From JBECKR01 sp040235415 (lineage in GTDB: Bacteria; Acidobacteriota; Polarisedimenticolia; Polarisedimenticolales; Polarisedimenticolaceae): a stretch of 28,511 nucleotides of DNA. Made by a program: the position numbers and the translations under genes. Within the stretch, counting starts at the first letter, position 1. Every line of letters starts with the position of its first letter. Below the pieces are notes generated by a model. The model made no database searches and was not told where the DNA came from. It saw only the letters and a list, made by a program, of their open reading frames with translations. The stretch lies in the NCBI GenBank assembly GCA_040235415.1, contig JBECKR010000403.1:1-28511 (forward strand), in the 5' to 3' direction. Of the stretch, positions 1 to 7,456 are shown one piece after another.

Positions 1-40
1 GCAGGGCGGCGAGCACGAGGCGGCGGCGCGCCCGCGTCAT
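1..40 (-). CDS. Start of an unidentified exported protein (cut by window edge)
   Basis: On the minus strand an ATG at 40-38 overlaps the TGA stop of the CorA gene by four bases (ATGA), the same arrangement that joins mscS and corA upstream. The 13 visible residues read MTRARRRLVLAAL: a basic stretch followed by hydrophobic residues, as at the start of a signal peptide or membrane anchor. Nothing more can be said because the gene continues beyond the left edge. Its coupling to corA suggests it is the third gene of the operon. Confidence 0.5.
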   Translation of the reverse strand, partial: MTRARRRLVLAAL

Positions 41-1152
41 CGCGGGCCGGCCCCCGGCTTCCGGCGGCCGCCCCCCAGCCAGCCCTTCCGTCGGAAGTAC
101 CCGAGAAGCACGAGCGCGACCGCGGCCATGACGCCGAGCGCGAACGCGTAGCCCCAGCGCCAGCCGAGCTCCGGCATGTTCCACGGCGAGGCGCGGTCGA
201 AGTTCATGCCGTACACGCCCGCGATGAAGCTCAGCGGGATGAACACCGTCGCGATCACCGTCAGCACCTTCATGATCTCGTTCATGCGGTTGCTGACGTT
301 CGACATGTAGACCGACATGAGGTCGGTCCCGATCTCGCGGTACGCCTCGATGAGGTCGATGATCTGGACGACGTGGTCGTAGAGGTCGCGGAGGTACAGC
401 CCGACGTCGCCCGCCCGCGCCCAGGCGTCCTCGCGCACGAGCTGCGTCACCATCTCGCGGTGCGGCCAGAGCGACCGGCGCAGGGTCAGGAGGTTGTGCT
501 TGACGTCCCGTATCCTGCCCAGCACCTCGTCGTCGGGGTCGTCGAGGACGAGATCCTCGAGGTCCTCGAGCCGTTCGCGGAGCCGCTCCAGGACCGGGAA
601 GTTGCCGTCGATGACGGTATCGAGCAGCGCGTACGCGAGGTAGGCCGGCCCGCCTTCCACGAGCCGCGGCCGGCGCTGCCGGATCCGGTCCCCGACCGGG
701 GCCAGACAGTCGCCCTCCCGCTCCTGGAAGCTCACGACGAAGTCGCGGCCCACGAACAGACTGATCTGCTCCGTCTCGAGGTGCTCGATGAAGCTCGGGT
801 GGTGCGCGACGACGTACACGATGTCGCCGTAGCGGTCGACTTTGGCGCGCTGATCGACGTGCAGGACGTCCTCGAGCGCGAGCGGATGGAGGCCGAAGAT
901 CTCGCCGACGCGCTGGACGACGTCGACGTCGCCGACCCCGAGCACGTTGACCCACGTCACGGGGTGCCGGCCGAGGTGCTCCCGGAGCCGCGACAGGTCC
1001 TCGATCTCGCGCTCGACGACGCCGTCGGGGCCGAAACCGATCACCCGCACCACCGGTCGCGGGCCGGCCTCGGCCGTCGTCAGGGTACCGGGGGGCGCGC
1101 CGACCTGGCGCTTCACCGCCTTTCGCCGGCGCCGGGAGGTCCGCCCCCTCAT
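37..1152 (-). CDS. corA: CorA-family magnesium/cobalt transporter
   Basis: The 371-residue product is a CorA-type divalent metal channel (mainly Mg2+), which forms a pentamer in the inner membrane. A long soluble N-terminal domain is followed by two C-terminal membrane helices at about residues 295-313 and 334-352. The family signature GMN lies at 315-317, right after the first helix, and the periplasmic loop carries the conserved MPEL. The length is normal for the family. The start at 1152 gives an ATGA overlap with the upstream MscS-type gene and a basic N-terminus (MRGRTSRRRRK), so the two are translationally coupled. Pairing an ion channel with a mechanosensitive channel suggests a shared role in ion or osmotic balance, which is inference. 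Family assignment is firm; the ion transported is not tested. Confidence 0.96.
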   Translation of the reverse strand: MRGRTSRRRRKAVKRQVGAPPGTLTTAEAGPRPVVRVIGFGPDGVVEREIEDLSRLREHLGRHPVTWVNVLGVGDVDVVQRVGEIFGLHPLALEDVLHVDQRAKVDRYGDIVYVVAHHPSFIEHLETEQISLFVGRDFVVSFQEREGDCLAPVGDRIRQRRPRLVEGGPAYLAYALLDTVIDGNFPVLERLRERLEDLEDLVLDDPDDEVLGRIRDVKHNLLTLRRSLWPHREMVTQLVREDAWARAGDVGLYLRDLYDHVVQIIDLIEAYREIGTDLMSVYMSNVSNRMNEIMKVLTVIATVFIPLSFIAGVYGMNFDRASPWNMPELGWRWGYAFALGVMAAVALVLLGYFRRKGWLGGGRRKPGAGPR

Positions 1153-2924
1153 CGCCCGTCCCCCCGGCGGGCCGACGACCCCAGCGGAGGCCAGTCGAGC
1201 GAGTCGTCCATGGCGCGCTTCGCCTCGTCGGGGTAACCCGGGAACGGCAGCTCCCCGCGCTCGCGCCACGCACGGACCTCCTCCTCGGCCTTCTTCTGGC
1301 GGTCGAGGTCGAGCCCGGCGTCGCGGCCGAGGTAGGTCGTCTGCGAGGGGAACGCGAAGCCGGTGCCGCTCTCCGCCACGACGTCCATGAACCGCAGGAA
1401 CAGGTCCTCCTTGACTTCCAGGAACTCGTTGAAGTCCCGCGTCGGGACGTAGGCGAAGACCTCGAGATCGAGCGAGTACGCGCCGAATCCGACGAACCGC
1501 ACGCGCTGCGGCTCGGGGTCGATCCTCGGATGCGAGAGCAGCACGCGCCGGAGCCCGGCCAGGACGTGGCGCAGCTGATCGGGCGTCGTCTCGTAGCGTA
1601 GTCCGAGCGTCGTGTGGAGCCAGATGCGATCGCGCCGGGTGTAGTTCTCGAGTTGCATCTGGGAGAACTCGGCGTTCGGGATCGTGACGATCGTGCGGTC
1701 GAGCGTCCGTATCCGGGACGACCTCAGGCCGATGTCCTCGACCGTCCCGACGCGATCCCCGAACTTCCCGAAGTCCCCGACCCTCAGCGGCTGATCGAGG
1801 ACCAGCGTGATCCCGCCGAACAGGTTCTCGAGCGACTTCTGGGCCGCGAGGGCCACGGCGAGGCCGCCGATGCCGAGTCCCGCGAGGATCCCGGTGACGT
1901 GGAATCCCATGTTCTGGAGCGCCGCGAGGACCGCGAGGCCGAGAAGCACGACCTTGAGCGTCCGGCGGCCCAGAGGGACGACCGAGATCGCACCGCGCCG
2001 TCCGTGCTCCTCGAGACGCTCGCGGATCCGCTCGCCGAGGACGTCGGCCCACCGGAACAAGAGCCAGGTGAACGAGAGGATCACGACGATCTTGACGACG
2101 GCGCCGACGACCGCGTACGCCCCGACCGACAGGCGCAGCGCCCCCGCCCCCGCGCCGAACAGCAGCGCCGCCGCGAGTCCTCGTGCGGGCCGGAGCGCCG
2201 CGTCGAGCAGACGCTCGTCGAGGGTCGTCGAGGTGCGGGCCGCGATCGGCCGGACGACACGGTTCAGGATCCAAACGAGCAACGGCGCGGCGGCGAACGC
2301 CGCGAGGACGAGCAGCAGGAGACCGATCCACTGCCACAACAGGACGTCGAGGAACGCCACGCGGAACAACACTTCGGGTAGGACCTGTCCGAGCTCGCCG
2401 TAGCCGAACTCGTCGTACAGCGCCGGGATTTGCGCCACGGTGTCGGGGGCGAAGCGCCACGACGGGCGGCCGTCCACCACGATCCGCCGCAGCAGCACGT
2501 CGACGTCGCCGGCCGCGGTCCGGATGGTTCCGACCCGGTCGAGCTCCGGAGCCAGGCCGTCGTCGAGGTCGCCTTCGGGGCGGTCGCCGAGACGCGACAA
2601 CTGGACCCGCATGGTGCGGTCCAGCACGACCTTCAGCTTCCAGGCCAGCCGGGCTCCGCCGTCCGCCGGCCGCTCGGCAAGCTCGCGGAGGTCGAGCAGC
2701 CTCGCGGCCGCGGCGTAGCGCCCCTCGCGGCAGTCCTCCAGGAACTCCTTGACCGCGCCGCGTGGGACCGTGGGATCGGGCGGCGCTTCGGGCCCGGCCG
2801 CGGACTCGCGCGCCTGCGGGAGCGGCGCCTCCGGCGTCTGCGCGCGAGCGACCCCGCCGAGACTGGCGATCAGCGCGGCAGCGACGGCGAGCGCGGCCGC
2901 GCTGGTGGGCGTTCGGTGATCCAT
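1149..2924 (-). CDS. MscS-family mechanosensitive ion channel, large form with periplasmic domain
   Basis: The 591-residue protein starts with a signal peptide (about 1-28) and a soluble, probably periplasmic region (30-190). Several membrane segments follow (about 195-222, 249-292 and 323-338). The MscS pore helix at 345-372 is Gly/Ala rich (GLGIGGLAVALAAQ, then KSLENLFGG), followed by the beta domain (LVLDQPLRVGDF, VGTVEDIGLRSSRIRTLD, TIPNAEF). These are classical MscS motifs. The family opens on membrane tension and releases solutes during osmotic downshock. The extra N-terminal domain makes it longer than the roughly 290-residue E. coli MscS and closer to YbdG/YnaI-like or acidobacterial versions. 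The ATG at 2924 is preceded by GGGGAGG. It is the first gene of an operon with corA. Confidence 0.93.
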   Translation of the reverse strand: MDHRTPTSAAALAVAAALIASLGGVARAQTPEAPLPQARESAAGPEAPPDPTVPRGAVKEFLEDCREGRYAAAARLLDLRELAERPADGGARLAWKLKVVLDRTMRVQLSRLGDRPEGDLDDGLAPELDRVGTIRTAAGDVDVLLRRIVVDGRPSWRFAPDTVAQIPALYDEFGYGELGQVLPEVLFRVAFLDVLLWQWIGLLLLVLAAFAAAPLLVWILNRVVRPIAARTSTTLDERLLDAALRPARGLAAALLFGAGAGALRLSVGAYAVVGAVVKIVVILSFTWLLFRWADVLGERIRERLEEHGRRGAISVVPLGRRTLKVVLLGLAVLAALQNMGFHVTGILAGLGIGGLAVALAAQKSLENLFGGITLVLDQPLRVGDFGKFGDRVGTVEDIGLRSSRIRTLDRTIVTIPNAEFSQMQLENYTRRDRIWLHTTLGLRYETTPDQLRHVLAGLRRVLLSHPRIDPEPQRVRFVGFGAYSLDLEVFAYVPTRDFNEFLEVKEDLFLRFMDVVAESGTGFAFPSQTTYLGRDAGLDLDRQKKAEEEVRAWRERGELPFPGYPDEAKRAMDDSLDWPPLGSSARRGDGR

Positions 2925-2988
2925 GGAGCCTCCCCGGGGTGCGCTCCCCGCCGCGTCGGGACCCTAGGTTAGCAGCATCGACCGCCCG

Positions 2989-3026
2989 AAAAGCGAAGGC
3001 CCGGGAGCGTTCTCCCGGGCCTTCGC
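2989..3026 (-). terminator. Strong intrinsic terminator after tRNA-fMet
   Basis: A perfect 15-bp stem (2993-3007 pairing with 3012-3026) has a 4-base loop. Read on the minus strand it is followed by TTTT (2992-2989). It lies about 40 bases beyond the 3' end of the tRNA, so it should end that transcript and shield the mscS-corA operon from read-through. It is the only textbook terminator I see in the window. Confidence 0.92.
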
Positions 3027-3064
3027 GAGAGCTATGGGCAGGGTCTCGCGACCCGATCTCGGCG

Positions 3065-3141
<77 letters not shown>

Positions 3142-3155
3142 TCGAAACCTCGGGC

Positions 3156-3183
3156 AGTATAGCAAACGACCCGGTCGCTTCAA
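3156..3183 (-). promoter_or_regulatory. Promoter of tRNA-fMet
   Basis: Minus-strand TTGAAG (-35, 3183-3178), a 16-base spacer, and TATACT (-10, 3161-3156), 14 bases before the mature 5' end of the tRNA. The -35 box overlaps the stop codon of the ftsB-like gene. Both boxes are close to the sigma-70 consensus. Confidence 0.75.
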
Positions 3184-3593
3184 GGCGCCGGCTTCGGCTG
3201 GGCCGGTGGCGACTCGCGCTCCGGCAGCAGGAACACGACCTCGCCGGGACGCACGAGGCCGAGATCCTCCCGCGCGACGCGCTCGACGGCCGACGGGTCG
3301 TCGCGCAGCGCGCGGACTTCCCGGCGCAGGCGACGAATCTCGTCGACCTGCCTCCACAGCTCGGCTCGATGGCGGTCGAGCTCGTGCCGCGCCCGTCGGA
3401 CGTCGAGGAATCCGCCCTCGCCGAACACGGCGACGAGGCTGGTCGCCGCGATCACCGCGACGAGCGCGCCGAGCACGAGGCGGCGGTATCGCCGGCGCGG
3501 GCGCGCGTCCTCGGCGACGTCCCCGCGAGGGCGGGCGTCGGTCCATCGGCCGTCGGAGCGGCGCGCGTCCCTCGGCCCGCTGAACATCCCCAT
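3180..3593 (-). CDS. FtsB/DivIC-like septum formation initiator
   Basis: The 137-residue bitopic membrane protein has a basic cytoplasmic N-terminus (1-38), one membrane helix (about 39-57), a periplasmic heptad-like coiled coil (about 64-98, rich in L, R and E) and the typical short C-terminal motif ERVAREDLGLVRPGEVVF (104-121). This is the layout of FtsB/DivIC, which joins FtsL and FtsQ (DivIB) in the divisome and activates septal wall synthesis. The start at 3593 is preceded by GGGGGAGG. It follows the enolase gene by 49 bases on the same strand, a neighbourhood seen in many bacteria. An 8-bp hairpin (3605-3626) lies in the gap. The Arg/Pro-rich cytoplasmic extension is longer than in E. 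coli FtsB. Confidence 0.88.
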   Translation of the reverse strand: MGMFSGPRDARRSDGRWTDARPRGDVAEDARPRRRYRRLVLGALVAVIAATSLVAVFGEGGFLDVRRARHELDRHRAELWRQVDEIRRLRREVRALRDDPSAVERVAREDLGLVRPGEVVFLLPERESPPAQPKPAP

Positions 3594-3642
3594 CGCGCCT
3601 CCCCCGCGACCGCGACGCCGGTCGCGAGGCTCCGGATCCCGG

Positions 3643-4947
3643 CTAGCGCCCCGCCCTGCGCCCGAACGCCGCGCGGCCGGGGTAGCGGGCGTCGTCGCCG
3701 AGCTCTTCCTCGATGCGGAGCAGCTGGTTGTACTTCGCGTTGCGGTCGCTGCGGCACGGCGCTCCGGTCTTGATCTGCCCGAGGTTGAGCGCGACCGCGA
3801 GGTCCGCGATGATCGGATCCTCGGTCTCGCCCGAACGGTGCGACACGACGCAGGTGTAGCCCGCGCGAAGCGCCATCTGGATGCACTCCAGCGTCTCGGT
3901 CACGGTGCCGATCTGGTTGAGCTTGATCAGCACGCTGTTCGCGACGCCTTCCTCGATCCCCTTGGAGACGATCTTGGGGTTCGTCACGAAGATGTCGTCC
4001 GCGACGATCTGGACCTTGCCGCCGAGCGCCTCGGTCAGGAGCTTCCACCCGCTCCAGTCGCCCTCCGCCATGCCGTCCTCGATCGACACGATCGGGTAGG
4101 CCTCGACCCAGGACTCGTACATCCGCACGAGCTGATCGCGGGTCTTGACCGGCTGCGCTTCGGCCGCGAGGCGGTACTTGCCCTTCGAGTACAGCTCCGA
4201 GGCGGCGACGTCGAGCGCCAGCAGGACGTCCTTGCCCGGCTTGTAGCCGGCCTTCGAGATCCCCGCCACGAGCAGCTCCAGGGCTTCCTCGTTGCTCTCG
4301 AGGTCGGGCGCGAACCCGCCTTCGTCGCCGACCGAGGTCGTGAGCTTGCGCCCCTTGAGCACCGCCTTGAGCGCGTGGTAGCACTCCGCCCCGCAGCGCA
4401 GCGCCTCCGAGAACGCCGCGAAGCCGACCGGGACCACCATGAACTCCTGCACGTCGACGTTGTTGTCGGCGTGCGCCCCGCCGTTCAGGACGTTCATCAT
4501 CGGCACCGGCAGGTCGCGGGTGTTGGCGCCGCCGAGGTAGCGGTACAGCGGGACGTCGAGGAAGTCGGCCGCCGCCCGCGCGACCGCCATCGACACCCCG
4601 AGTATCGCGTTCGCGCCGAGCTTCGACTTGTTGTCCGTGCCGTCGAGCTCGATCATGGCGTTGTCGATGAACGCCTGGTTCGTGACGTCGAGCCCTCGCA
4701 GGGCGGGGCCGACGATCTTGTTGACGTTGTCGATGGCCTTGCGGACGCCCTTGCCCGAGAACCGCTTGTCCTTGTCCCGGAGCTCGAGGGCCTCGCGCGA
4801 GCCGGTCGAGGCTCCGGACGGGACCGCGGCGCGTCCGAGCGTGCCCTCGTCGAGCACGACGTCCACCTCGATCGTGGGGTTGCCCCGGGAATCCAGGATC
4901 TCGCGGGCGACGATCTCTCGGATGACGCCGACGTCGTCGATGTGCAT
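3643..4947 (-). CDS. eno: Enolase (phosphopyruvate hydratase)
   Basis: The 434-residue enzyme interconverts 2-phosphoglycerate and phosphoenolpyruvate in glycolysis and gluconeogenesis. It opens with the standard enolase N-terminus (IREIVAREILDSRGNPTIEV). It carries the substrate and catalytic segments SVGDEGGFAP and LALDVAASE, the metal-binding SIEDGM and VADDIFVTN, the catalytic lysine in LIKLNQIGT, and the signature VSHRSGETED. The length matches the family. The ATG at 4947 is chosen because it matches enolase N-termini and has a GGAGGGAGAGGGG stretch upstream; a GTG 20 codons earlier is less likely. A promoter lies about 60 bases upstream. Transcription probably continues into the ftsB-like gene. 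Confidence 0.98.
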   Translation of the reverse strand: MHIDDVGVIREIVAREILDSRGNPTIEVDVVLDEGTLGRAAVPSGASTGSREALELRDKDKRFSGKGVRKAIDNVNKIVGPALRGLDVTNQAFIDNAMIELDGTDNKSKLGANAILGVSMAVARAAADFLDVPLYRYLGGANTRDLPVPMMNVLNGGAHADNNVDVQEFMVVPVGFAAFSEALRCGAECYHALKAVLKGRKLTTSVGDEGGFAPDLESNEEALELLVAGISKAGYKPGKDVLLALDVAASELYSKGKYRLAAEAQPVKTRDQLVRMYESWVEAYPIVSIEDGMAEGDWSGWKLLTEALGGKVQIVADDIFVTNPKIVSKGIEEGVANSVLIKLNQIGTVTETLECIQMALRAGYTCVVSHRSGETEDPIIADLAVALNLGQIKTGAPCRSDRNAKYNQLLRIEEELGDDARYPGRAAFGRRAGR

Positions 4948-5008
4948 GGTGTTCGCCCCTCTCCCTCCGCCGCCGGGATCGACGGCCGCTAAGTGCTTGC
5001 AGGGCACG

Positions 5009-5038
5009 ACTATATCGCAGCGCCGGCGGCATCCACAA
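5009..5038 (-). promoter_or_regulatory. Probable enolase promoter
   Basis: Minus strand TTGTGG (5038-5033), an 18-base spacer, and TATAGT (5014-5009). Transcription would start near 5002 and leave a leader of about 55 bases before the enolase ATG. The -10 is good and the -35 moderate. Confidence 0.55.
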
Positions 5039-5049
5039 CCGGGCCGGGC

Positions 5050-5055
5050 TAGAAT
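5050..5055 (+). promoter_or_regulatory. Possible -10 box of cutA
   Basis: TAGAAT stands 35 bases before the cutA ATG, and the same TAGAATTCGGA string occurs at the ccmE promoter. No convincing -35 hexamer is seen at 16-18 bases upstream, so the call rests on the -10 alone. Confidence 0.35.
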
Positions 5056-5090
5056 TCGGACGCCTGGGCGCCAGAACGCGGGAGGAACGA

Positions 5091-5420
5091 ATGGACCGCG
5101 ACGACATGCGATTCGGCGTGGTGCTGACGACGGCGGGCTCGGAGGCCGAGGCGCGTGCGATCGCGACGGCGCTCGTCGAGCGCCGCCTGGCGGCCTGCGT
5201 CACGAGGCTCGGACCGGGGTGCTCCGTGTATCGCTGGGAAGGCGCCGTCCGGGAGGAGTCGGAGACCGTCCTCGTCGTGAAGACCCGCGTCGCGCGGTTT
5301 GCCGAGGTCCGCGACGCGATACGCGAGCTGCACTCCTACGACACGCCCGAGATCGTTCTTCTGCCGATCGAACACGGCGACCCCCGCTACCTCGCGTGGC
5401 TCGCCGGCGAGACGTCCTGA
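5091..5420 (+). CDS. cutA: CutA1-type divalent ion tolerance protein
   Basis: The 109-residue protein is the size of CutA1, a very stable trimeric protein with a ferredoxin-like fold, linked to copper tolerance in E. coli but of uncertain biochemical role. Family features visible are the beta-strand start FGVVLTTAGSEAEA, the helix ATALVERRLAACV, the strand YRWEGAV, the EESETVLVVKT segment and the C-terminal region HSYDTPEIVLLPIEHG followed by YLAWL. The ATG at 5091 follows GGGAGGAACGA; a second in-frame ATG at 5106 is possible. It converges on the PLP-enzyme gene with only six bases between the stop codons. Confidence 0.94.
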   Translation: MDRDDMRFGVVLTTAGSEAEARAIATALVERRLAACVTRLGPGCSVYRWEGAVREESETVLVVKTRVARFAEVRDAIRELHSYDTPEIVLLPIEHGDPRYLAWLAGETS

Positions 5421-5431
5421 GCCGGCTCAGG
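5416..5431. other. 16-bp palindrome containing both convergent stop codons
   Basis: CCTGAGCCGGCTCAGG is a perfect palindrome centred midway between the TGA of cutA (5418-5420) and the TGA of the facing PLP-enzyme gene (5429-5427). As RNA on either strand it can fold into a 6-bp stem with a CCGG loop. There is no T-run, so it is not a classical terminator. Confidence 0.6.
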
Positions 5432-6593
5432 CGAGCGCGCGGGCGAGATCGGCGACGAGGTCGTCCGGCGACTCGATTCCGACCGAGATCCGCACCAGCC
5501 CGTCGGTCACGCCGATCCGGCGGCGGTCCTCGACCGGCACGCTCGCGTGGGTCATGCTCGCCGGGTGGCTGATGAGCGTCTCGACCCCGCCCAGGCTCTC
5601 CGCGAGCGCGCACAGCCGGACGCGCCGGAGCATCCGCGCCGCGGCCGCGTACGTCCCGAGGTCGAACGAGATCATCCCGCCGAAGCCGCGCATCTGACGC
5701 CGGGCGAGACGGTGCTGCGGATGATCGGGCAGTCCCGGGTAGTACACCCGATGAACGCGATCGTGGTCGGCGAGCCACCGCGCGATCTTGCGCGCGCTGC
5801 GGTCGTGCCGCTCCATGCGGAGCGCGAGGGTCTTGATGCCGCGCAGCACGAGGAACGCGTCCATCGGAGCGAGGATCGCGCCGACGGAATTCTGCAGCCA
5901 GGCGATCCGCTCCGCGACCCTCTTCGACGTCGCGACCAGCGCACCGCCGACGCTGTCGCTGTGACCGTTCAGGTACTTCGTCGTCGAGTGCACCACGACG
6001 TCCGCGCCGTGATCGATCGGACGCTGCAGCGCGGGGCTCATGAACGTGTTGTCGACGACGAGCAGCACACCGTGCCGGCGTGCGATGCGCGAGGCGGCGG
6101 CGAGATCGGTGATCTCGAGGGTCGGGTTGGTCGGCGTCTCGACGTAGAGCATCCGCGTGGCGGGTCGGACGGCCTCCTCGATCGCGGCCGGGTCGGTGGT
6201 GTCGACCCAGGAGAACTCGAGCCCGAATCGCCGCAGGAGACCCTCGAACAGGCGATAGGTCCCGCCGTAGACGTTCCGAGAGACGACGACGTGATCGCCC
6301 GCGGCGAGCAGGTTCGTGACGGCCGCGATCGCCGACATGCCGGAGGCGAAGCAGCGCGCGTCGATCCCACCCTCGAGCGCGGCGAGACAACGCTCCAGCG
6401 CCCGGCGCGTCGGGTTCACGGTCCGCGCGTAGTCGTACGGCCAATCCTCGCCGAGGCCGGGTTGGCGGTAGGTCGATGTCAAGTAGACCGGGGTCATGAC
6501 CGCGCCGGTCGTCGGATCCGGCTCCTGTCCGGCGTGCACGACCTCGGTCTCGAGCGCGCGCGCGCGCTTGCGCTTGGGATTGCTGGGGGACAC
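5427..6593 (-). CDS. Cystathionine gamma-synthase/lyase family PLP enzyme
   Basis: The 388-residue protein belongs to the Cys/Met metabolism PLP enzymes (MetB, MetC, CGL, MetZ). Seen are the start ETEVVHAGQEPDPTTGA, the substrate-loop region TYRQPG, the glycine-rich SGMSA, YVETPTNPTLE, the PLP-ring-binding aspartate in VVDNTF, and the Schiff-base lysine K206 in HSTTKYLNGHSD. The C-terminal SLGGVETLISHPASMTH is also typical. Length is normal. The GTG start at 6593 has GGAGGAG seven bases upstream and a strong promoter. Sequence alone does not separate cystathionine gamma-synthase from gamma-lyase or O-acylhomoserine sulfhydrylase, so the pathway step (methionine synthesis versus cysteine salvage) stays open. 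Confidence 0.93.
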   Translation of the reverse strand: MSPSNPKRKRARALETEVVHAGQEPDPTTGAVMTPVYLTSTYRQPGLGEDWPYDYARTVNPTRRALERCLAALEGGIDARCFASGMSAIAAVTNLLAAGDHVVVSRNVYGGTYRLFEGLLRRFGLEFSWVDTTDPAAIEEAVRPATRMLYVETPTNPTLEITDLAAASRIARRHGVLLVVDNTFMSPALQRPIDHGADVVVHSTTKYLNGHSDSVGGALVATSKRVAERIAWLQNSVGAILAPMDAFLVLRGIKTLALRMERHDRSARKIARWLADHDRVHRVYYPGLPDHPQHRLARRQMRGFGGMISFDLGTYAAAARMLRRVRLCALAESLGGVETLISHPASMTHASVPVEDRRRIGVTDGLVRISVGIESPDDLVADLARALA

Positions 6594-6630
6594 GGCCGGC
6601 TCCTCCGGTGGACGCGGGCGACGGGGCGAG

Positions 6631-6659
6631 AGCTTAGCCGCCGCTCCCGCCCGCGTCAA
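6631..6659 (-). promoter_or_regulatory. Promoter of the Cys/Met PLP-enzyme gene
   Basis: Minus strand TTGACG (6659-6654), a 17-base spacer, and TAAGCT (6636-6631). The start of transcription would fall near 6624, about 30 bases before the GTG start. The -35 matches five of six consensus bases. Confidence 0.75.
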
Positions 6660-6673
6660 CGAGGGCCGTGCCG

Positions 6674-7342
6674 TCAGCGGTCGTGCTTGCCCTTGCCGCT
6701 GCCGTGTCCCTTGTTCTTGCCGTGATCGTCGTCGCGGCGCTCGTGGCGCTCGCCGTGCTTGCCGCCGCCGTGTCGCTCGCGGTACTTCGAGACCATCAGC
6801 GAGCGCACGTCGCGGCCCTCGGCGCGCCAGCGCATCGCGACGTCCACCGGGACGCCGTAGTATTCGTGGGCGAACCGGACCGCGACGAGGTTCCGGACGT
6901 CGGCGTCGGTCAGCACGATCCTGGCTTTCGGGTTCCGGCGGTGCTTGTTCCAGTACCCGTACGCCTTGCCGTACGGCGGACCCGGATCGCGCTCGACCGG
7001 TAGGAAGTAGGCGTCCGGCGGGACGCCCAGCCGGACGCTGACGTCCCACCACGTCAGCCCGCGGGAGCGCAGCGCCAGGACGTCGTCGACGTCGCGCCGC
7101 GACCGGCTCGCGATGAACAGCGAGACCGCCAGGTCGTCGGGCCCCGCGACGCGGCGGGCGGTCCGGGCGACGACGTCGGGCTCGCGGTCGAAGTAGCGCG
7201 ACGAGATCCCGAAGAACAGCTCGGCGTCGCCGACGTCGGCGCGGACCCCGAGATCGACGTCGACCCCTGCCGGGGCGGGGGTCGCGGCGGCGACGGCCAG
7301 CGCGACGGTGAGGACGGTCGGAAGGAGCGGTCGGATTCGCAT
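6674..7342 (-). CDS. Unrecognised secreted protein with internal repeat and His/Lys/Gly-rich tail
   Basis: The 222-residue product has a clear signal peptide (about 1-26, ending in a run of A and P). I recognise no named family. Two stretches align without gaps: about 69-103 and 150-184. Matching positions are L71/L152, F76/F157, V85/V166, D86/D167, R92/R173 and G95/G176, which suggests a duplicated helical unit. There are no cysteines. The last 30 or so residues are His, Lys, Gly, Arg and Asp rich, which could bind metal or a polyanion or simply be disordered. The ATG at 7342 is preceded by GGGAGG and by its own promoter. It probably works in the periplasm or outside the cell; function unknown. 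Confidence 0.8.
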   Translation of the reverse strand: MRIRPLLPTVLTVALAVAAATPAPAGVDVDLGVRADVGDAELFFGISSRYFDREPDVVARTARRVAGPDDLAVSLFIASRSRRDVDDVLALRSRGLTWWDVSVRLGVPPDAYFLPVERDPGPPYGKAYGYWNKHRRNPKARIVLTDADVRNLVAVRFAHEYYGVPVDVAMRWRAEGRDVRSLMVSKYRERHGGGKHGERHERRDDDHGKNKGHGSGKGKHDR

Positions 7343-7377
7343 GGAGGCCTCCCGCGCGGAATCCCCGCGCGCGGCGG

Positions 7378-7407
7378 AATCTAGGTCCCCGCACCGCATC
7401 CCGGCAA
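7378..7407 (-). promoter_or_regulatory. Promoter of the secreted repeat protein
   Basis: Minus strand TTGCCG (7407-7402), an 18-base spacer, and TAGATT (7383-7378), about 36 bases before the ATG at 7342. It is back to back with the promoter of the MobB-like gene; the two -35 boxes are only 12 bases apart. Confidence 0.6.
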
Positions 7408-7419
7408 GCAGGGCGGGCG

Positions 7420-7449
7420 TTGACCTCCTCTCGCCCCGGGCGGTAGCGT
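7420..7449 (+). promoter_or_regulatory. Promoter of the MobB-like gene, leaderless arrangement
   Basis: TTGACC (7420-7425), an 18-base spacer, and TAGCGT (7444-7449). The -10 box ends seven bases before the GTG start codon, so transcription is expected to begin at or next to the start codon. No purine-rich ribosome binding site lies in between, which fits a leaderless mRNA. Confidence 0.6.
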
Positions 7450-7456
7450 TCGCGGC

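Noticed and set aside
3605..3626. Hairpin between enolase and the ftsB-like gene as terminator
   Set aside because: 8-bp stem without a T-run; could be a processing or stability element but not a terminator by sequence.
3838..4992. A 384-codon plus-strand open frame across enolase
   Set aside because: Antisense shadow of a fully conserved enolase; no homology-like motifs.
4945..5007. Upstream GTG start of enolase
   Set aside because: It would add 20 residues not seen in enolases and lies within a few bases of the predicted transcription start.
6551..6570. CG dinucleotide run as possible Z-DNA or microsatellite
   Set aside because: It encodes the basic N-terminal residues of the PLP enzyme in a very GC-rich genome; short and without further repeat structure.
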